Part shown: in pieces, positions 1-8,281 of the stretch
Layout: every line of letters starts with the position of its first letter
How positions within the stretch are numbered: the stretch's first letter is position 1
Assembly (NCBI RefSeq): GCF_004138325.1
Contig: NZ_SBLB01000002.1
Span: 310,001-374,000, forward strand
DNA from: Spirosoma sordidisoli
GTDB taxonomy: Bacteria > Bacteroidota > Bacteroidia > Cytophagales > Spirosomataceae
DNA: 64,000 bases
Reading direction: 5' to 3'
Program-made: the position numbers and the translations under genes
The notes under the pieces: generated by a model
What the model saw: the letters and a program-made list of their open reading frames with translations, nothing else
Database searches by the model: none
What the model was told of the DNA's origin: nothing

Positions 1-341
1 ATGTCGGCCCGCCGAACCCCAGGGTTGTGCACCAGAAACGTATCGATGCGGGCCTGAACCGTTTTCAGATAATCGGGGTTGCTCGGGCCTTTGTTGGACC
101 CCGCCGACCCGGCTGCGTTATAGTCAACGGCCGACGGGCGCGAGTTGAAATACCGGTCTTCGGTAAACGATTGACCCAGGTTGGCGTACCCGACAACCTT
201 GCCGTTTATCGATACGGTTTCGCCATCTCCCCCGCCGGGAGCCAGTTTGGCCACGCCCGCAATAACGAGCGGATAAATAACGGATACAAGAACCAGCAGG
301 ACCAGCGAAAGTCGGATAGCGGGTGACAGGTGTTTACTCAT
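1..341 (-). CDS. kdpC: KdpC, potassium-transporting ATPase C subunit (3' part outside window)
   Basis: Minus-strand reading from the ATG at 339-341 gives a protein starting MSKHLSPAIRLSL, followed by one hydrophobic helix (about residues 8-30). It then has the KdpC-type segment with GQSFTEDRYFNSRPSAVDYN and an SNKGPSNP loop. KdpC is the periplasm-facing chaperone-like subunit of the KdpFABC pump that helps load potassium. The gene leaves the window on the left, so the C-terminus is not seen. It lies 77 bases downstream of kdpB on the same strand, the normal order. Confidence 0.95.
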   Translation of the reverse strand, partial: MSKHLSPAIRLSLVLLVLVSVIYPLVIAGVAKLAPGGGDGETVSINGKVVGYANLGQSFTEDRYFNSRPSAVDYNAAGSAGSNKGPSNPDYLKTVQARIDTFLVHNPGVRRAD

Positions 342-418
342 GAGATTAATGCCGGTTTCACCCGGCTGTTTATGGGGCAGCGTCGGGCCGGATACCCGAC
401 GCTGCGTGAATCAGTTGA

Positions 419-2494
419 TCAGACGAACAGTCCTACAAGCAGATCGAGCAGTTTGATGCCGACGAAGGGGGCTACCAGACCGCCAAATCCGTAGATGAAG
501 AGGTTCCGGCGCAGCAGCGCACTGGCTCCGATCGGTTTGTAGGCTACGCCCCGCAGAGCCAGCGGAATCAGCACCGGTATGATGATGGCGTTGAAGATCA
601 CCGCCGACAGAATAGCCGACTCCGGCGAGTGGAGTTGCATCAGGTTCATGCGTTGCAGCGCCGGTATGCTGGCCACGAACAGCGCCGGTACGATGGCGAA
701 GTACTTGGCTACGTCGTTGGCGATGCTGAAGGTGGTCAGCGTACCCCGCGTAATCAGCAGCTGCTTTCCAATCTCAACTACCTCGATCAGCTTGGTGGGG
801 TCGTTGTCGAGGTCGACCATATTGCCCGCTTCTTTGGCAGCCTGCGTTCCTGAGTTCATTGCCACACCCACGTCGGCCTGGGCCAGGGCGGGCGCGTCGT
901 TGGTGCCGTCGCCCATCATGGCTACGAGTTTGCCGCCGGTCTGTTCGTGGCGTATGTACTGCATCTTGTCTTCGGGCTTGGCTTCGGCAATGAAATCATC
1001 GACGCCCGCTTTCTGGGCGATGAACCGGGCCGTAAGGGGGTTATCGCCGGTTACCATAACGGTCTTGACGCCCATCTTGCGGAGCCGGTCGAACCGTTCG
1101 GCAATGCCCGGCTTGATGATATCCTGCAACTCGATGACGCCCATGACCCGTTCATTTTCGGTCACGACAAGGGGGGTGCCGCCATTGGCTGCAATGTCGT
1201 TGGCTTTGTCGGTCGTTTCGGTCGGGAAGGGCTGACCGGCTTTTTCAACCAGTGCCCGAATGGAATCGACGGCCCCTTTTCGGATACGAAGTACGTCAGT
1301 TGCATTGCCTTTTCCTGGTTGCGGCAGGTCGATACCCGACGAGCGCGTTTCGGCGGTAAACTTGATCAGGGTAGCACCGGTCGTGCTGAGCGAGCGGGTC
1401 ACATCGGTACCGGCCAGCTCGACAATCGACTTACCTTCGGGCGTTTCGTCGGCCAGCGAACTCAGCGCCGACGCCCGGATCATGTCGGCCTGGTCGATAC
1501 CTGGCGCGGCATAAAAGTGAGTGGCTTTCCGGTTGCCGATGGTGATGGTGCCGGTTTTGTCGAGCAGCAGCGTGTCGATATCCCCCGCTGTTTCTACGGC
1601 CCGACCCGACTTGGCAATGACGTTGGCGCGCAGGGCCCGGTCCATACCCGCAATGCCGATGGCCGACAGCAACCCGCCAATGGTGGTCGGAATCAGACAG
1701 ACGAAGAGCGAGATCAGGGCCGCAATGGTAATGGGCGTGTTGGCATAGACGGCAAAGGGCTGCAGCGTTACGCAGACGATGATGAACACCAGCGTAAAGC
1801 CCGCCAGCAGGATGGTGAGCGCAATTTCGTTCGGTGTTTTCTGCCGCGAGGCTCCTTCCACCAGCGCAATCATCTTGTCGAGAAACGACTCGCCCGGCTG
1901 GGTCGTCACGATGACCTTGATCCGGTCCGACAGAACTTTGGTACCCCCCGTGACCGACGATTTGTCGCCACCGGCTTCGCGGATCACCGGCGCCGACTCG
2001 CCCGTAATGGCCGATTCGTCGATGGTAGCCAGCCCTTCGATGATGTCGCCGTCGGACGGGATGATATCGCCCGGCTCGCAGAGAAACACATCGCCTTTAC
2101 GGAGTTGGGCCGACGAGATCGTTTCTACTTCGTCCAGCTGGTAGGCGCCCACCGGCCGGATCACCTTGGCGGGTGTCTCCTGGCGGGTTTTGCGGAGCGA
2201 CTCAGCCTGGGCTTTTCCCCGTGCTTCGGCAATGGCTTCGGCAAAGTTGGCGAACAGGATCGTCAGCAGCAGCACGGCCGTAATGACGATATTGTAGGCC
2301 AGTGAGCCCTGGGTCGTATCGCCCGAGAGCGCAATGTAGATCGTGACGGCCAGCATCACGAAGGTGCCGATTTCGACCGTAAACATAACCGGATTCTTAA
2401 TCAGAAGCGCCGGGTTTAGTTTAACGAATGAATCTTTTAGGGCAGTTCCCACCAGGTCGCGCTGGAACAGTGATGGGGAGGCTTGTTTTGCCAT
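419..2494 (-). CDS. kdpB: KdpB, potassium-transporting P-type ATPase catalytic subunit
   Basis: The 691-aa protein is the ATP-hydrolysing subunit of the KdpFABC high-affinity K+ uptake complex in the inner membrane. Visible marks are TGES at residues 164-167 (actuator loop), the phosphorylation motif DKTGT with Asp312, and the hinge [21 protein letters not shown] near residues 528-548. Hydrophobic helices lie at both ends, and the length matches the family. The ATG at 2492-2494 is the natural start ([10 protein letters not shown]). In most genomes kdpB follows kdpA directly. Here a 666-bp gap with an opposing gene pair separates them, so co-transcription from kdpA would have to run antisense through that pair. 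Confidence 0.98.
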   Translation of the reverse strand: MAKQASPSLFQRDLVGTALKDSFVKLNPALLIKNPVMFTVEIGTFVMLAVTIYIALSGDTTQGSLAYNIVITAVLLLTILFANFAEAIAEARGKAQAESLRKTRQETPAKVIRPVGAYQLDEVETISSAQLRKGDVFLCEPGDIIPSDGDIIEGLATIDESAITGESAPVIREAGGDKSSVTGGTKVLSDRIKVIVTTQPGESFLDKMIALVEGASRQKTPNEIALTILLAGFTLVFIIVCVTLQPFAVYANTPITIAALISLFVCLIPTTIGGLLSAIGIAGMDRALRANVIAKSGRAVETAGDIDTLLLDKTGTITIGNRKATHFYAAPGIDQADMIRASALSSLADETPEGKSIVELAGTDVTRSLSTTGATLIKFTAETRSSGIDLPQPGKGNATDVLRIRKGAVDSIRALVEKAGQPFPTETTDKANDIAANGGTPLVVTENERVMGVIELQDIIKPGIAERFDRLRKMGVKTVMVTGDNPLTARFIAQKAGVDDFIAEAKPEDKMQYIRHEQTGGKLVAMMGDGTNDAPALAQADVGVAMNSGTQAAKEAGNMVDLDNDPTKLIEVVEIGKQLLITRGTLTTFSIANDVAKYFAIVPALFVASIPALQRMNLMQLHSPESAILSAVIFNAIIIPVLIPLALRGVAYKPIGASALLRRNLFIYGFGGLVAPFVGIKLLDLLVGLFV

Positions 2495-2500
2495 TTTTGT

Positions 2501-2508
2501 TAACTTTG
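2501..2508 (+). promoter_or_regulatory. Candidate -7 promoter element (TAACTTTG) for the opposing two-gene module
   Basis: The octamer TAACTTTG fits the Bacteroidetes -7 consensus TAnnTTTG and lies 18 bases before the ATG at 2527, inside the 32-base gap between the divergent kdpB start and the antitoxin-like gene. No clear -33 element is seen at the usual spacing. The call is inference from the consensus match and position. Confidence 0.4.
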
Positions 2509-2526
2509 ATAAAACGACATGTAACT

Positions 2527-2823
2527 ATGACAGTTGAGCAGACTTCGGTTGAAAGCATCTTCCACGAAATGGGATATGCTTCCAGTACGGATTACGCCAT
2601 CAAAAAGGCCAGAGAAGAACTATTGCAGGAACTTAAGGTCAGCCTGGGTCGTATTGACGCGTTCGAGAAAAAGTACGAAATGACGTATGCTGAATTTGAT
2701 AAGCAGTTTCATTTGCTTACCCAGTTCAGCCTGTTCGAGCGCGACGATGACAGCATGGACTGGCGGGCAGAGCTTACGGTGCTGCGGAGCATTGAAAAGC
2801 GGTTGGCCACATTGACACTATGA
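2527..2823 (+). CDS. Putative TumA-like antitoxin of a DUF6516-type toxin-antitoxin pair
   Basis: A 98-aa charged, mainly helical protein (MTVEQTSVESIFHEMGY at the start) with no signal peptide. The ATG at 2527 is chosen because it follows a TAnnTTTG-like element, while longer in-frame starts lie inside antisense kdpB sequence. The stop codon overlaps an ATG at 2820 (ATGA). The next gene resembles the TumE (DUF6516) toxin family. In that family the partner upstream is a small helical antitoxin, so the assignment rests on context more than on recognised sequence. The pair sits on the opposite strand inside the kdp operon, between kdpA and kdpB. Confidence 0.6.
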   Translation: MTVEQTSVESIFHEMGYASSTDYAIKKAREELLQELKVSLGRIDAFEKKYEMTYAEFDKQFHLLTQFSLFERDDDSMDWRAELTVLRSIEKRLATLTL

Positions 2824-2896
2824 TTCATGATTTGCAGCCTTTGCCCGTTTTATCACAGAGGCTTCTTCCCTTAAACCTGTTTACAGGCCAGGTATT

Positions 2897-3169
2897 ATGC
2901 AGATTCGAGGGCGCCTTACCCTGATCGATCAGTCCGTTGTTCATATTCGTGAGAATCATGTGTTAGCTACTGGCTGGATCGACTACGCCTACCAGTGGCA
3001 GACTGCCAATCATACTCTTATCGTTCGTTGGGACAATGCCCATGATATGCCTGGGATTTATACGTCGCCCTACCACCAGCATGTAAATACGGAAGAAAAC
3101 GTGCTCCCCTCGGAACCGATGACGCTCGAAAAAGTCCTTGCTTTCATTGCCGTACAAGGGTCAGTGTAG
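2897..3169 (+). CDS. Putative TumE-like toxin (DUF6516 family), N-terminus uncertain
   Basis: The 90-aa frame from ATG 2897 carries the DUF6516 pattern: GRLTLIDQSVVHIRE, then WIDYAYQWQ, a VRWDNAHD segment, YHQHVN and the closing VLPSEPMTLEKVL. DUF6516 proteins include the TumE toxin, reported as an RNase-type toxin. The copy is shorter at the N-terminus than I would expect. The in-frame sequence upstream (from 2831) is open but has no usual start codon, while the ATG at 2820 that overlaps the antitoxin stop is in another frame. A one-base indel, a programmed frameshift or a genuinely internal start are all possible. The last 9 bases overlap the 3' end of kdpA tail to tail. Confidence 0.6.
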   Translation: MQIRGRLTLIDQSVVHIRENHVLATGWIDYAYQWQTANHTLIVRWDNAHDMPGIYTSPYHQHVNTEENVLPSEPMTLEKVLAFIAVQGSV

Positions 3170-4876
3170 AGAGAAAAACTCGGCTAGCGGACCTAGCGCC
3201 AGGGCCGGAAAGAACGACAGGGCCGCAATGATGGCGATGACGGCAAACGTCATCAGTCCGAACGTGCCGGTATCGGTCGGGAGGGTGCCGGCGCTTTCGG
3301 GTACGTACTTCTTCTGCGCCAGTAGCCCGGCAATAGCCAGCGGTCCGATGATGGGCAGGAACCGACCCAGAATCAGTACAAAGCCCGTCGATATATTCCA
3401 GAACATATTGTTATCGCCCAGACCTTCGAAGCCCGAACCGTTGTTGGCGGCCGATGAGGTGAATTCGTAAAGCATCTCCGAAAAACCATGAAAACCGGGG
3501 TTGTTGAGCCAGTTGGCGGGCTTAACGGCCCAGTCGGCGTCGGGGCTATGGATCAGCACGTACGACGACAGAGCCGTACCCGCCAGGATGAGGAACGGGT
3601 GCAGGATGGCGATCAGCGAGGCAATCTTCATTTCGCGGGCTTCGACTTTGCGGCCGAAAAACTCGGGAGTCCGCCCAACCATCAGCCCGGAGATAAAGAC
3701 CGCTACGATCAGGAAGATGTAGTAGTTCAGAAAGCCTACTCCGCAGCCCCCATAGAAAGCGTTGGTCATCATGCCCAGCAGCTGCATAGCGCCCGACAAA
3801 GGCATGGCCGAATCGTGCATGCTGTTGACCGAACCCGTCGAGATAATCGTCGTCACAATACTCCAGTAAGCCGAAGCCAGCGGGCCGAAACGAACTTCTT
3901 TGCCTTCCATGGCGCCGGTCGGCTGGGCAATGCCCAGCTGCGTCAGGGCCGGATTCCCGTTCAGCTCCGACCAGATGGTGGGTAGTAGTAACAGCAGCAT
4001 GCCGGTAGTCATGACACCAAAGACGATCCAGGCAAACTTGCGCCGGTTAATGAAAAAGCCCAGAGCAAACACCATGGCCATCGGGATCAGTACCTGCGCA
4101 ATCATCTCGACCATGTTGGTCAGGTAATTGGGGTTTTCGAATGGGTGGGCCGAGTTGGCACCGAACCAGCCGCCCCCGTTGGTGCCCAGGTGTTTGATGG
4201 CAATCATACCGGCGGCCGGGCCGCGCGAAACGCCCACGGTATCGCCCTCCATCGTAATCAGGGTGTCTTTACCGGCAAAGCTGGCCGGTGTACCGTTGAA
4301 GGCCAGCACCAGTGCCACCACGAGCGAGAGAGGGAGCAGCAGGCGGGTGATCGACCGGACAAAAAAAGTATAAAAGTTACCCGACCGGTCGGTCGTCTGC
4401 GGCAGAAAATGCCGGAAAAGCAGCACCAGCGCGGCAATGCCCGTGGCCGCCGATACAAATTGCAGAAAGGTGATTACCCCCAGCTGCGTCAGATACGTCA
4501 GCCCCGACTCGCCCGAATAATGCTGCAGATCGCAGTTGACGAGAAAACTAATGGCGGTGTTGAACGCCAGATCGGGCGACATGGACGGGTTCCCGTCGGG
4601 GTTCAGCGGGAGCGAGCCCTGGGTGAGCAGCAGAACGAAAGCGAGCAGAAACCAGACCAGATTGATGGTCAGCAGCGCCACCAGATTCTCTTTCCAGTGC
4701 ATGTCGCGGGTGTCGTCGATACCGCCGATCCGGTAGATCAGCCGTTCGACGGGCGCCATAAAGTCGAGTGCGCTGGGCTTATTGGCAAACACGCTGGCGA
4801 GGTACTTGCCCAGTGGAATCGCCAGCAGGACGGTCAGGCCGTACATGGCCACCACGCCTAATAATTCAGTTGTCAT
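3161..4876 (-). CDS. kdpA: KdpA, potassium-transporting ATPase potassium-binding subunit
   Basis: A 571-aa polytopic membrane protein, the channel-like K+-selecting subunit of KdpFABC. The selectivity-loop segments typical of the family are visible: HLGTNGGGWFGANSAHPFENP near residue 230, TIISTGSVNSMHDSAMP near residue 345, and SSAANNGSGFEGLGDNN near residue 470. About ten hydrophobic helices are evident and the length is normal. It starts at ATG 4876, 34 bases after the kdpF stop. Its 3' end overlaps the putative toxin gene on the other strand by 9 bases, the only point where the two units share sequence. Confidence 0.98.
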   Translation of the reverse strand: MTTELLGVVAMYGLTVLLAIPLGKYLASVFANKPSALDFMAPVERLIYRIGGIDDTRDMHWKENLVALLTINLVWFLLAFVLLLTQGSLPLNPDGNPSMSPDLAFNTAISFLVNCDLQHYSGESGLTYLTQLGVITFLQFVSAATGIAALVLLFRHFLPQTTDRSGNFYTFFVRSITRLLLPLSLVVALVLAFNGTPASFAGKDTLITMEGDTVGVSRGPAAGMIAIKHLGTNGGGWFGANSAHPFENPNYLTNMVEMIAQVLIPMAMVFALGFFINRRKFAWIVFGVMTTGMLLLLLPTIWSELNGNPALTQLGIAQPTGAMEGKEVRFGPLASAYWSIVTTIISTGSVNSMHDSAMPLSGAMQLLGMMTNAFYGGCGVGFLNYYIFLIVAVFISGLMVGRTPEFFGRKVEAREMKIASLIAILHPFLILAGTALSSYVLIHSPDADWAVKPANWLNNPGFHGFSEMLYEFTSSAANNGSGFEGLGDNNMFWNISTGFVLILGRFLPIIGPLAIAGLLAQKKYVPESAGTLPTDTGTFGLMTFAVIAIIAALSFFPALALGPLAEFFSLH

Positions 4877-4910
4877 GGGTTAACGTTTAAATCGAAGCCT
4901 GGAGGCTGGT

Positions 4911-4991
4911 TTAGAACCGTTCGGGCCGGATAAGCACATACAGCATGTAGGCAAAAGCCAGGAGTGAAATGATAAACAGGATCGTCAGCAT
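4911..4991 (-). CDS. kdpF: KdpF, small stabilising subunit of the Kdp complex
   Basis: A 26-codon frame reads MLTILFIISLLAFAYMLYVL followed by IRPERF. It is a single hydrophobic helix ending in a basic tail with the proline-glutamate-arginine-phenylalanine ending usual for KdpF. KdpF packs against KdpA and stabilises the pump. It lies just upstream of kdpA on the same strand, the canonical position. It is easily missed because of its length. Confidence 0.85.
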   Translation of the reverse strand: MLTILFIISLLAFAYMLYVLIRPERF

Positions 4992-5076
4992 GATCGTGTG
5001 TGTGAAGCCGCAAGCACCCGGCTAGCCAGCCGTTGCGCCTGCTTTAGCCAGTGGATGGCGGTTGATGATAACAGGT

Positions 5077-5163
5077 TTAGATTCGTTCGAACCATTCGAT
5101 GGTTTTGTAGAATACGGCGAAGCAGAGCAGGGCCGAAACGAGAAGCAGCAGAACAGTAGCCAT
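5077..5163 (-). CDS. 28-aa membrane microprotein at the head of the kdp operon
   Basis: The ATG at 5161-5163 opens a 28-codon frame: MATVLLLLVSALLCFAVFYK then TIEWFERI. It has one hydrophobic helix of about 16 residues and an amphipathic, charged tail, a KdpF-like build though the sequence differs. It is 85 bases upstream of kdpF on the same strand. I do not recognise it as a named family. It could be a second accessory subunit of the pump or a leader peptide, and the call rests on start, stop, hydrophobic profile and position only. Confidence 0.5.
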   Translation of the reverse strand: MATVLLLLVSALLCFAVFYKTIEWFERI

Positions 5164-5300
5164 TGTATTGATCAGGTTGGTTGCTGACTACCCTGTGCCA
5201 AAAAGGAGTCCAAACTGGTCGTGAAAAACGGGTGTTGGCTATAGCTATCTGTAAGTGAGGAGTTTGTGTTGGTCGAGTGGATTGAGGAGCGGGGAATAGA

Positions 5301-5337
5301 AAAAGCCGACCCTACCAAAATGGTAGGGTCGGCTTTT
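5301..5337 (-). terminator. Perfect 17-bp stem terminator after the amylase gene
   Basis: The 17-base arm AAAAGCCGACCCTACCA, a 3-base loop and its exact complement end in a T run on both strands. It lies 50 bases beyond the stop of the minus-strand amylase gene and upstream of the kdp operon head, so it probably ends amylase transcripts and shields kdp from read-through. Confidence 0.8.
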
Positions 5338-5350
5338 CAATTTGGTAGTG

Positions 5351-5370
5351 TCGGTGCGGACACGGACCAC
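5351..5370. repeat. Dispersed palindromic element, copy near the amylase 3' end
   Basis: The sequence CGGTGCGGACACGGACCA is almost identical (one difference in 18 bases) to a site at 28149-28166. It shares its GGTCCGTGTCC core, read on the other strand, with further sites at 28018-28040 and 28079-28097. It sits between the amylase stop and its terminator. Confidence 0.6.
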
Positions 5371-5387
5371 TTGTTCGGATGGTTTGC

Positions 5388-7229
5388 TTATCGAAGCTCG
5401 AAGATAACGGCCGATTTGCCGGCTATGGACAGCGGCTGGCTTAATGGCTGCGTTTGGCCGGTCAGTACGTTTCGGGCGGTTGTATGACCGGCCAGCACTT
5501 CGCCATACCGGGCGGTATCGAGCGTGGTAGTTTCCGGGAGCTTGTTCATCACCACCAGCACCTTCTGCGTGTTGGTGTAGCGGACGTATACGTAGAGGCC
5601 ATCGCGGGCCGCGAAGTGCTTGAGTTGTCCGGTCTGCACAGCCTCGTTGGTACGACGCCAGCGCAGGAGTTTTCTCAGAAACGCCCGGGCCGCTACCTGT
5701 TGCTCAGTCAGCCCCTGGCCGGTAAACGCGCTGGCAGTATGATCGGGCCAGCCCCCGGGCATTTCACCCCGGATTTCGTCGTGCCGGTCGCTCTTCGGGT
5801 TGGTCATCAGGACTTCGGTGCCGTAAAACAGCTGTGGAATGCCGCGGGTGGTCAACAGGTGGATCATCCCCATCTGCCACAGCGCAAAATCCTCATGAAT
5901 CTGTGTGTAAAACCGGCTCATGTCATGGTTGTCCGGAAACGTAACCAGGTTCTGGGGGCGCTCATACAGAAAATCCTGCGCGAGGGTCTGGTAGAGCTTG
6001 ACCAGCCCCCGGTTATACTGCCGGTCGTCTTCGTTGAGGGACTCGACCAGGGCATTCTGCAGCGGGAAATCGAACATGCCGGGCATGTAGGAAACGTACC
6101 CATTGCGGTTCTGCTTTCCTTTTTGCCAGAAAGCTACGATTGCCGGATTCAGCGACCATTCTTCGCCGACCATATTCAGGTTGGGATACTCCTGCATGAG
6201 CCGTTTCGACCACTGCGTCATGAAATCCTTGTCGGGATACGGGTAGGTATCCATCCGGATGCCGTGCAGGTCGGCGTATTCGACCCACCAGATCGTGTTC
6301 TGAATCAGGTAGGTGGCCAGCAGCGGATTGCGCTGGTTCAGATCGGGCATCGTCGGTACAAACCAGCCGTCGGCGTGCAGGCGCCGGTCGTAGTCAGACG
6401 CGTAGGGGTCCTGGATGCTCTCGCGGGCGTGGTGGGTAATCCGGGGCTTTTTCTGTTCGTTCAGCCAGTCGTCGGTAGGCAGGTCGTTCATCCACCAGTG
6501 CGACGAGCCGCAGTGGTTCATGATCAGGTCGATGATGAGTTTGATGCCTCGCTGGCTGGCAGCTTGGGAGAGGGTTAGGTAGTCGGTGTTGCTGCCGAAA
6601 CGGGGGTCGATTCGGTAAAAATCTGTGCTGGCATAGCCGTGATACGACCCGGAAGGCATGTTGTTCTCCACCAGTGGGTTGACCCACAGGGCCGTGATGC
6701 CCATATCCTGGAGGTAGTCGAGGTGGTTGATGATGCCCTGAATGTCGCCCCCGTGGCGCGTATCGCGGCCGGTGCGGCTGGCTTTGTCGGCCAGATCGGC
6801 CGCGTTGTCGTTGGCCGGGTTTCCGTTGGCGAAGCGATCGGGAGTGATGAGGTACATGACGTCGGCCGCCGTATACCCCTGCCGCTGGGCCGAGTTGGCT
6901 TTCCGGGCTTTCAGCTCATAAACAACTGTTTGTGCCGGTCTGCCGTTTCTGAGGAACTGGATCGGGAACGTACCGGGTTTGGCGCCGGGGCCAATAACCA
7001 GGTCAATAAAGAGGTAATTGGGGCTTTTGACCCGGCTGACCTTCGTCATCGTTACCCCCGGATACGACAGGCGGGGCTGCGTATCGCCAATATTTTTTTC
7101 GTGAATCAGTACCTGCAGGTGAGGATCTTTCAGGCCGACCCACCAGAAAGCAGGTTCAACGCGTTGGGCAAAAAGCAGGGTTACGGGTGTCAGAGCCAGC
7201 AGCAAAGCCAGCAGAATAAATCGGGGCAT
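5388..7229 (-). CDS. GH13 alpha-amylase family enzyme, SusA/neopullulanase-like
   Basis: A 613-aa exported enzyme from ATG 7227-7229, which begins with a clear signal peptide (MPRFILLALLLALTPVTLLF). A longer frame would need a TTG start. An N-terminal beta-domain precedes the catalytic barrel. All four GH13 regions are visible: IIDLIMNHCG, GIRMDTYPYPD (nucleophile Asp), MVGEEW (acid Glu) and FPDNHDMSR. The FADRFANG-type and HGGDIQGIINHLDYLQ segments fit cyclomaltodextrinase/neopullulanase enzymes of the SusA kind. It probably hydrolyses starch oligosaccharides in the periplasm. No SusC/SusD pair is adjacent, so it stands alone with its own terminator. Confidence 0.9.
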   Translation of the reverse strand: MPRFILLALLLALTPVTLLFAQRVEPAFWWVGLKDPHLQVLIHEKNIGDTQPRLSYPGVTMTKVSRVKSPNYLFIDLVIGPGAKPGTFPIQFLRNGRPAQTVVYELKARKANSAQRQGYTAADVMYLITPDRFANGNPANDNAADLADKASRTGRDTRHGGDIQGIINHLDYLQDMGITALWVNPLVENNMPSGSYHGYASTDFYRIDPRFGSNTDYLTLSQAASQRGIKLIIDLIMNHCGSSHWWMNDLPTDDWLNEQKKPRITHHARESIQDPYASDYDRRLHADGWFVPTMPDLNQRNPLLATYLIQNTIWWVEYADLHGIRMDTYPYPDKDFMTQWSKRLMQEYPNLNMVGEEWSLNPAIVAFWQKGKQNRNGYVSYMPGMFDFPLQNALVESLNEDDRQYNRGLVKLYQTLAQDFLYERPQNLVTFPDNHDMSRFYTQIHEDFALWQMGMIHLLTTRGIPQLFYGTEVLMTNPKSDRHDEIRGEMPGGWPDHTASAFTGQGLTEQQVAARAFLRKLLRWRRTNEAVQTGQLKHFAARDGLYVYVRYTNTQKVLVVMNKLPETTTLDTARYGEVLAGHTTARNVLTGQTQPLSQPLSIAGKSAVIFELR

Positions 7230-7311
7230 AGGTAAAAAGACGAGATAGGTTGAAGGCAAAAAGAAGGACGTAGGCAGAAAGGCCGGCCAGCCTGACCGGC
7301 TCGGCAGGGGG

Positions 7312-8109
7312 TCAGTATAGCACGGGGTTCAGCGCCGTATCGATCACCTGGCCTACCGTTGCACCCGGACACCAGGTATGCCAGTCGTTTTCCTGATTGC
7401 GGTTGGTGGGTTGTTTCAGCCGCATGGTTTTATCCATGTAGATGACCGTCATAACCTTGCGGGTCTGGTCGGTCAGGTTGGCCCCGGCCCGGTGAAACAC
7501 CCAGCCCGAATGAAAACTGACTTCGCCCAGATCAAACGGTTCGATCACGTGTTTGAAGTCCGTAACCCGCAGTTTTTCGGCAATCAGCGTTTCGCTGTCG
7601 TCGCTGATTTTGAGGTCGCGGCCTTCCACAATTCGGTGGCTCCCGGCGCTGAACTCGAGTGGACCCAGCGGCAGTGGCGTTGCCTGCAGGGGAATCCAGG
7701 CCGTGATGGTTTTGTCGCTGCTCAGCGGCCAGTAATACTGATCGGCATGCCAGGGGGTGATGCCCCCACCGCCTTCTTTGAACAGGGCCTGGTCATGATA
7801 GATCCGGACGCCGGCTACCTGCATCAGATCCGCGGCCAGTTTGGCCAGTCGTTTGCTGAACACCAGCGTTCGGATGGCTTCGTTTTCGCGCCAGAGGTTG
7901 AACAGCTGCAAAAACGCCTTGCCGTAGGTGTCGCGTTCGGTCAGGTGGGTAGTGACGGTGTTCATGTGGGAAACCTGCCGGGTAATGACTTCGTTGTAAT
8001 GGGCCAGCGTATCGGCGTCGAAGACGTGCTTTAGCTTGATGAACTGGTTGGTCTGGTAAAAATCGATCTGGTCGGGCGTGAGTTCGTAAGGGGTATCCAG
8101 GCGGGTCAT
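7312..8109 (-). CDS. Phytanoyl-CoA dioxygenase (PhyH) family protein
   Basis: A 265-aa Fe(II)/2-oxoglutarate-dependent oxygenase. The iron-binding HxD is at His121/Asp123 in the segment ITPWHADQYYWPL, and the distal histidine is His206 in SGWVFHRAGAN. An arginine a few residues on fits 2-oxoglutarate binding. No signal peptide is present, so it is cytosolic. The family hydroxylates many small molecules and the substrate cannot be told. The gene is divergent from an AraC-type regulator 172 bases away, a pairing that suggests substrate-induced control. Confidence 0.85.
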   Translation of the reverse strand: MTRLDTPYELTPDQIDFYQTNQFIKLKHVFDADTLAHYNEVITRQVSHMNTVTTHLTERDTYGKAFLQLFNLWRENEAIRTLVFSKRLAKLAADLMQVAGVRIYHDQALFKEGGGGITPWHADQYYWPLSSDKTITAWIPLQATPLPLGPLEFSAGSHRIVEGRDLKISDDSETLIAEKLRVTDFKHVIEPFDLGEVSFHSGWVFHRAGANLTDQTRKVMTVIYMDKTMRLKQPTNRNQENDWHTWCPGATVGQVIDTALNPVLY

Positions 8110-8281
8110 GGTTATCGCTGATTGGGTTGGTTCACTTGAGTCGTTTAGAGCTTATGTGGTTTTGACTGATGCCACAAAGTTCTATCGCGAGTCTGTCATC
8201 CTGGATTACCCATTTATCCGAATACTTTTCCGATATTACCATCAGATTGACTTTTATGCGTATATACAGGTAAAATAGGTA

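Noticed and set aside
947-2305. A 452-codon plus-strand frame antisense to kdpB
   Set aside because: kdpB on the other strand is unmistakable; the antisense frame is rich in Arg, Gly and Asp as expected from high-GC shadow frames.
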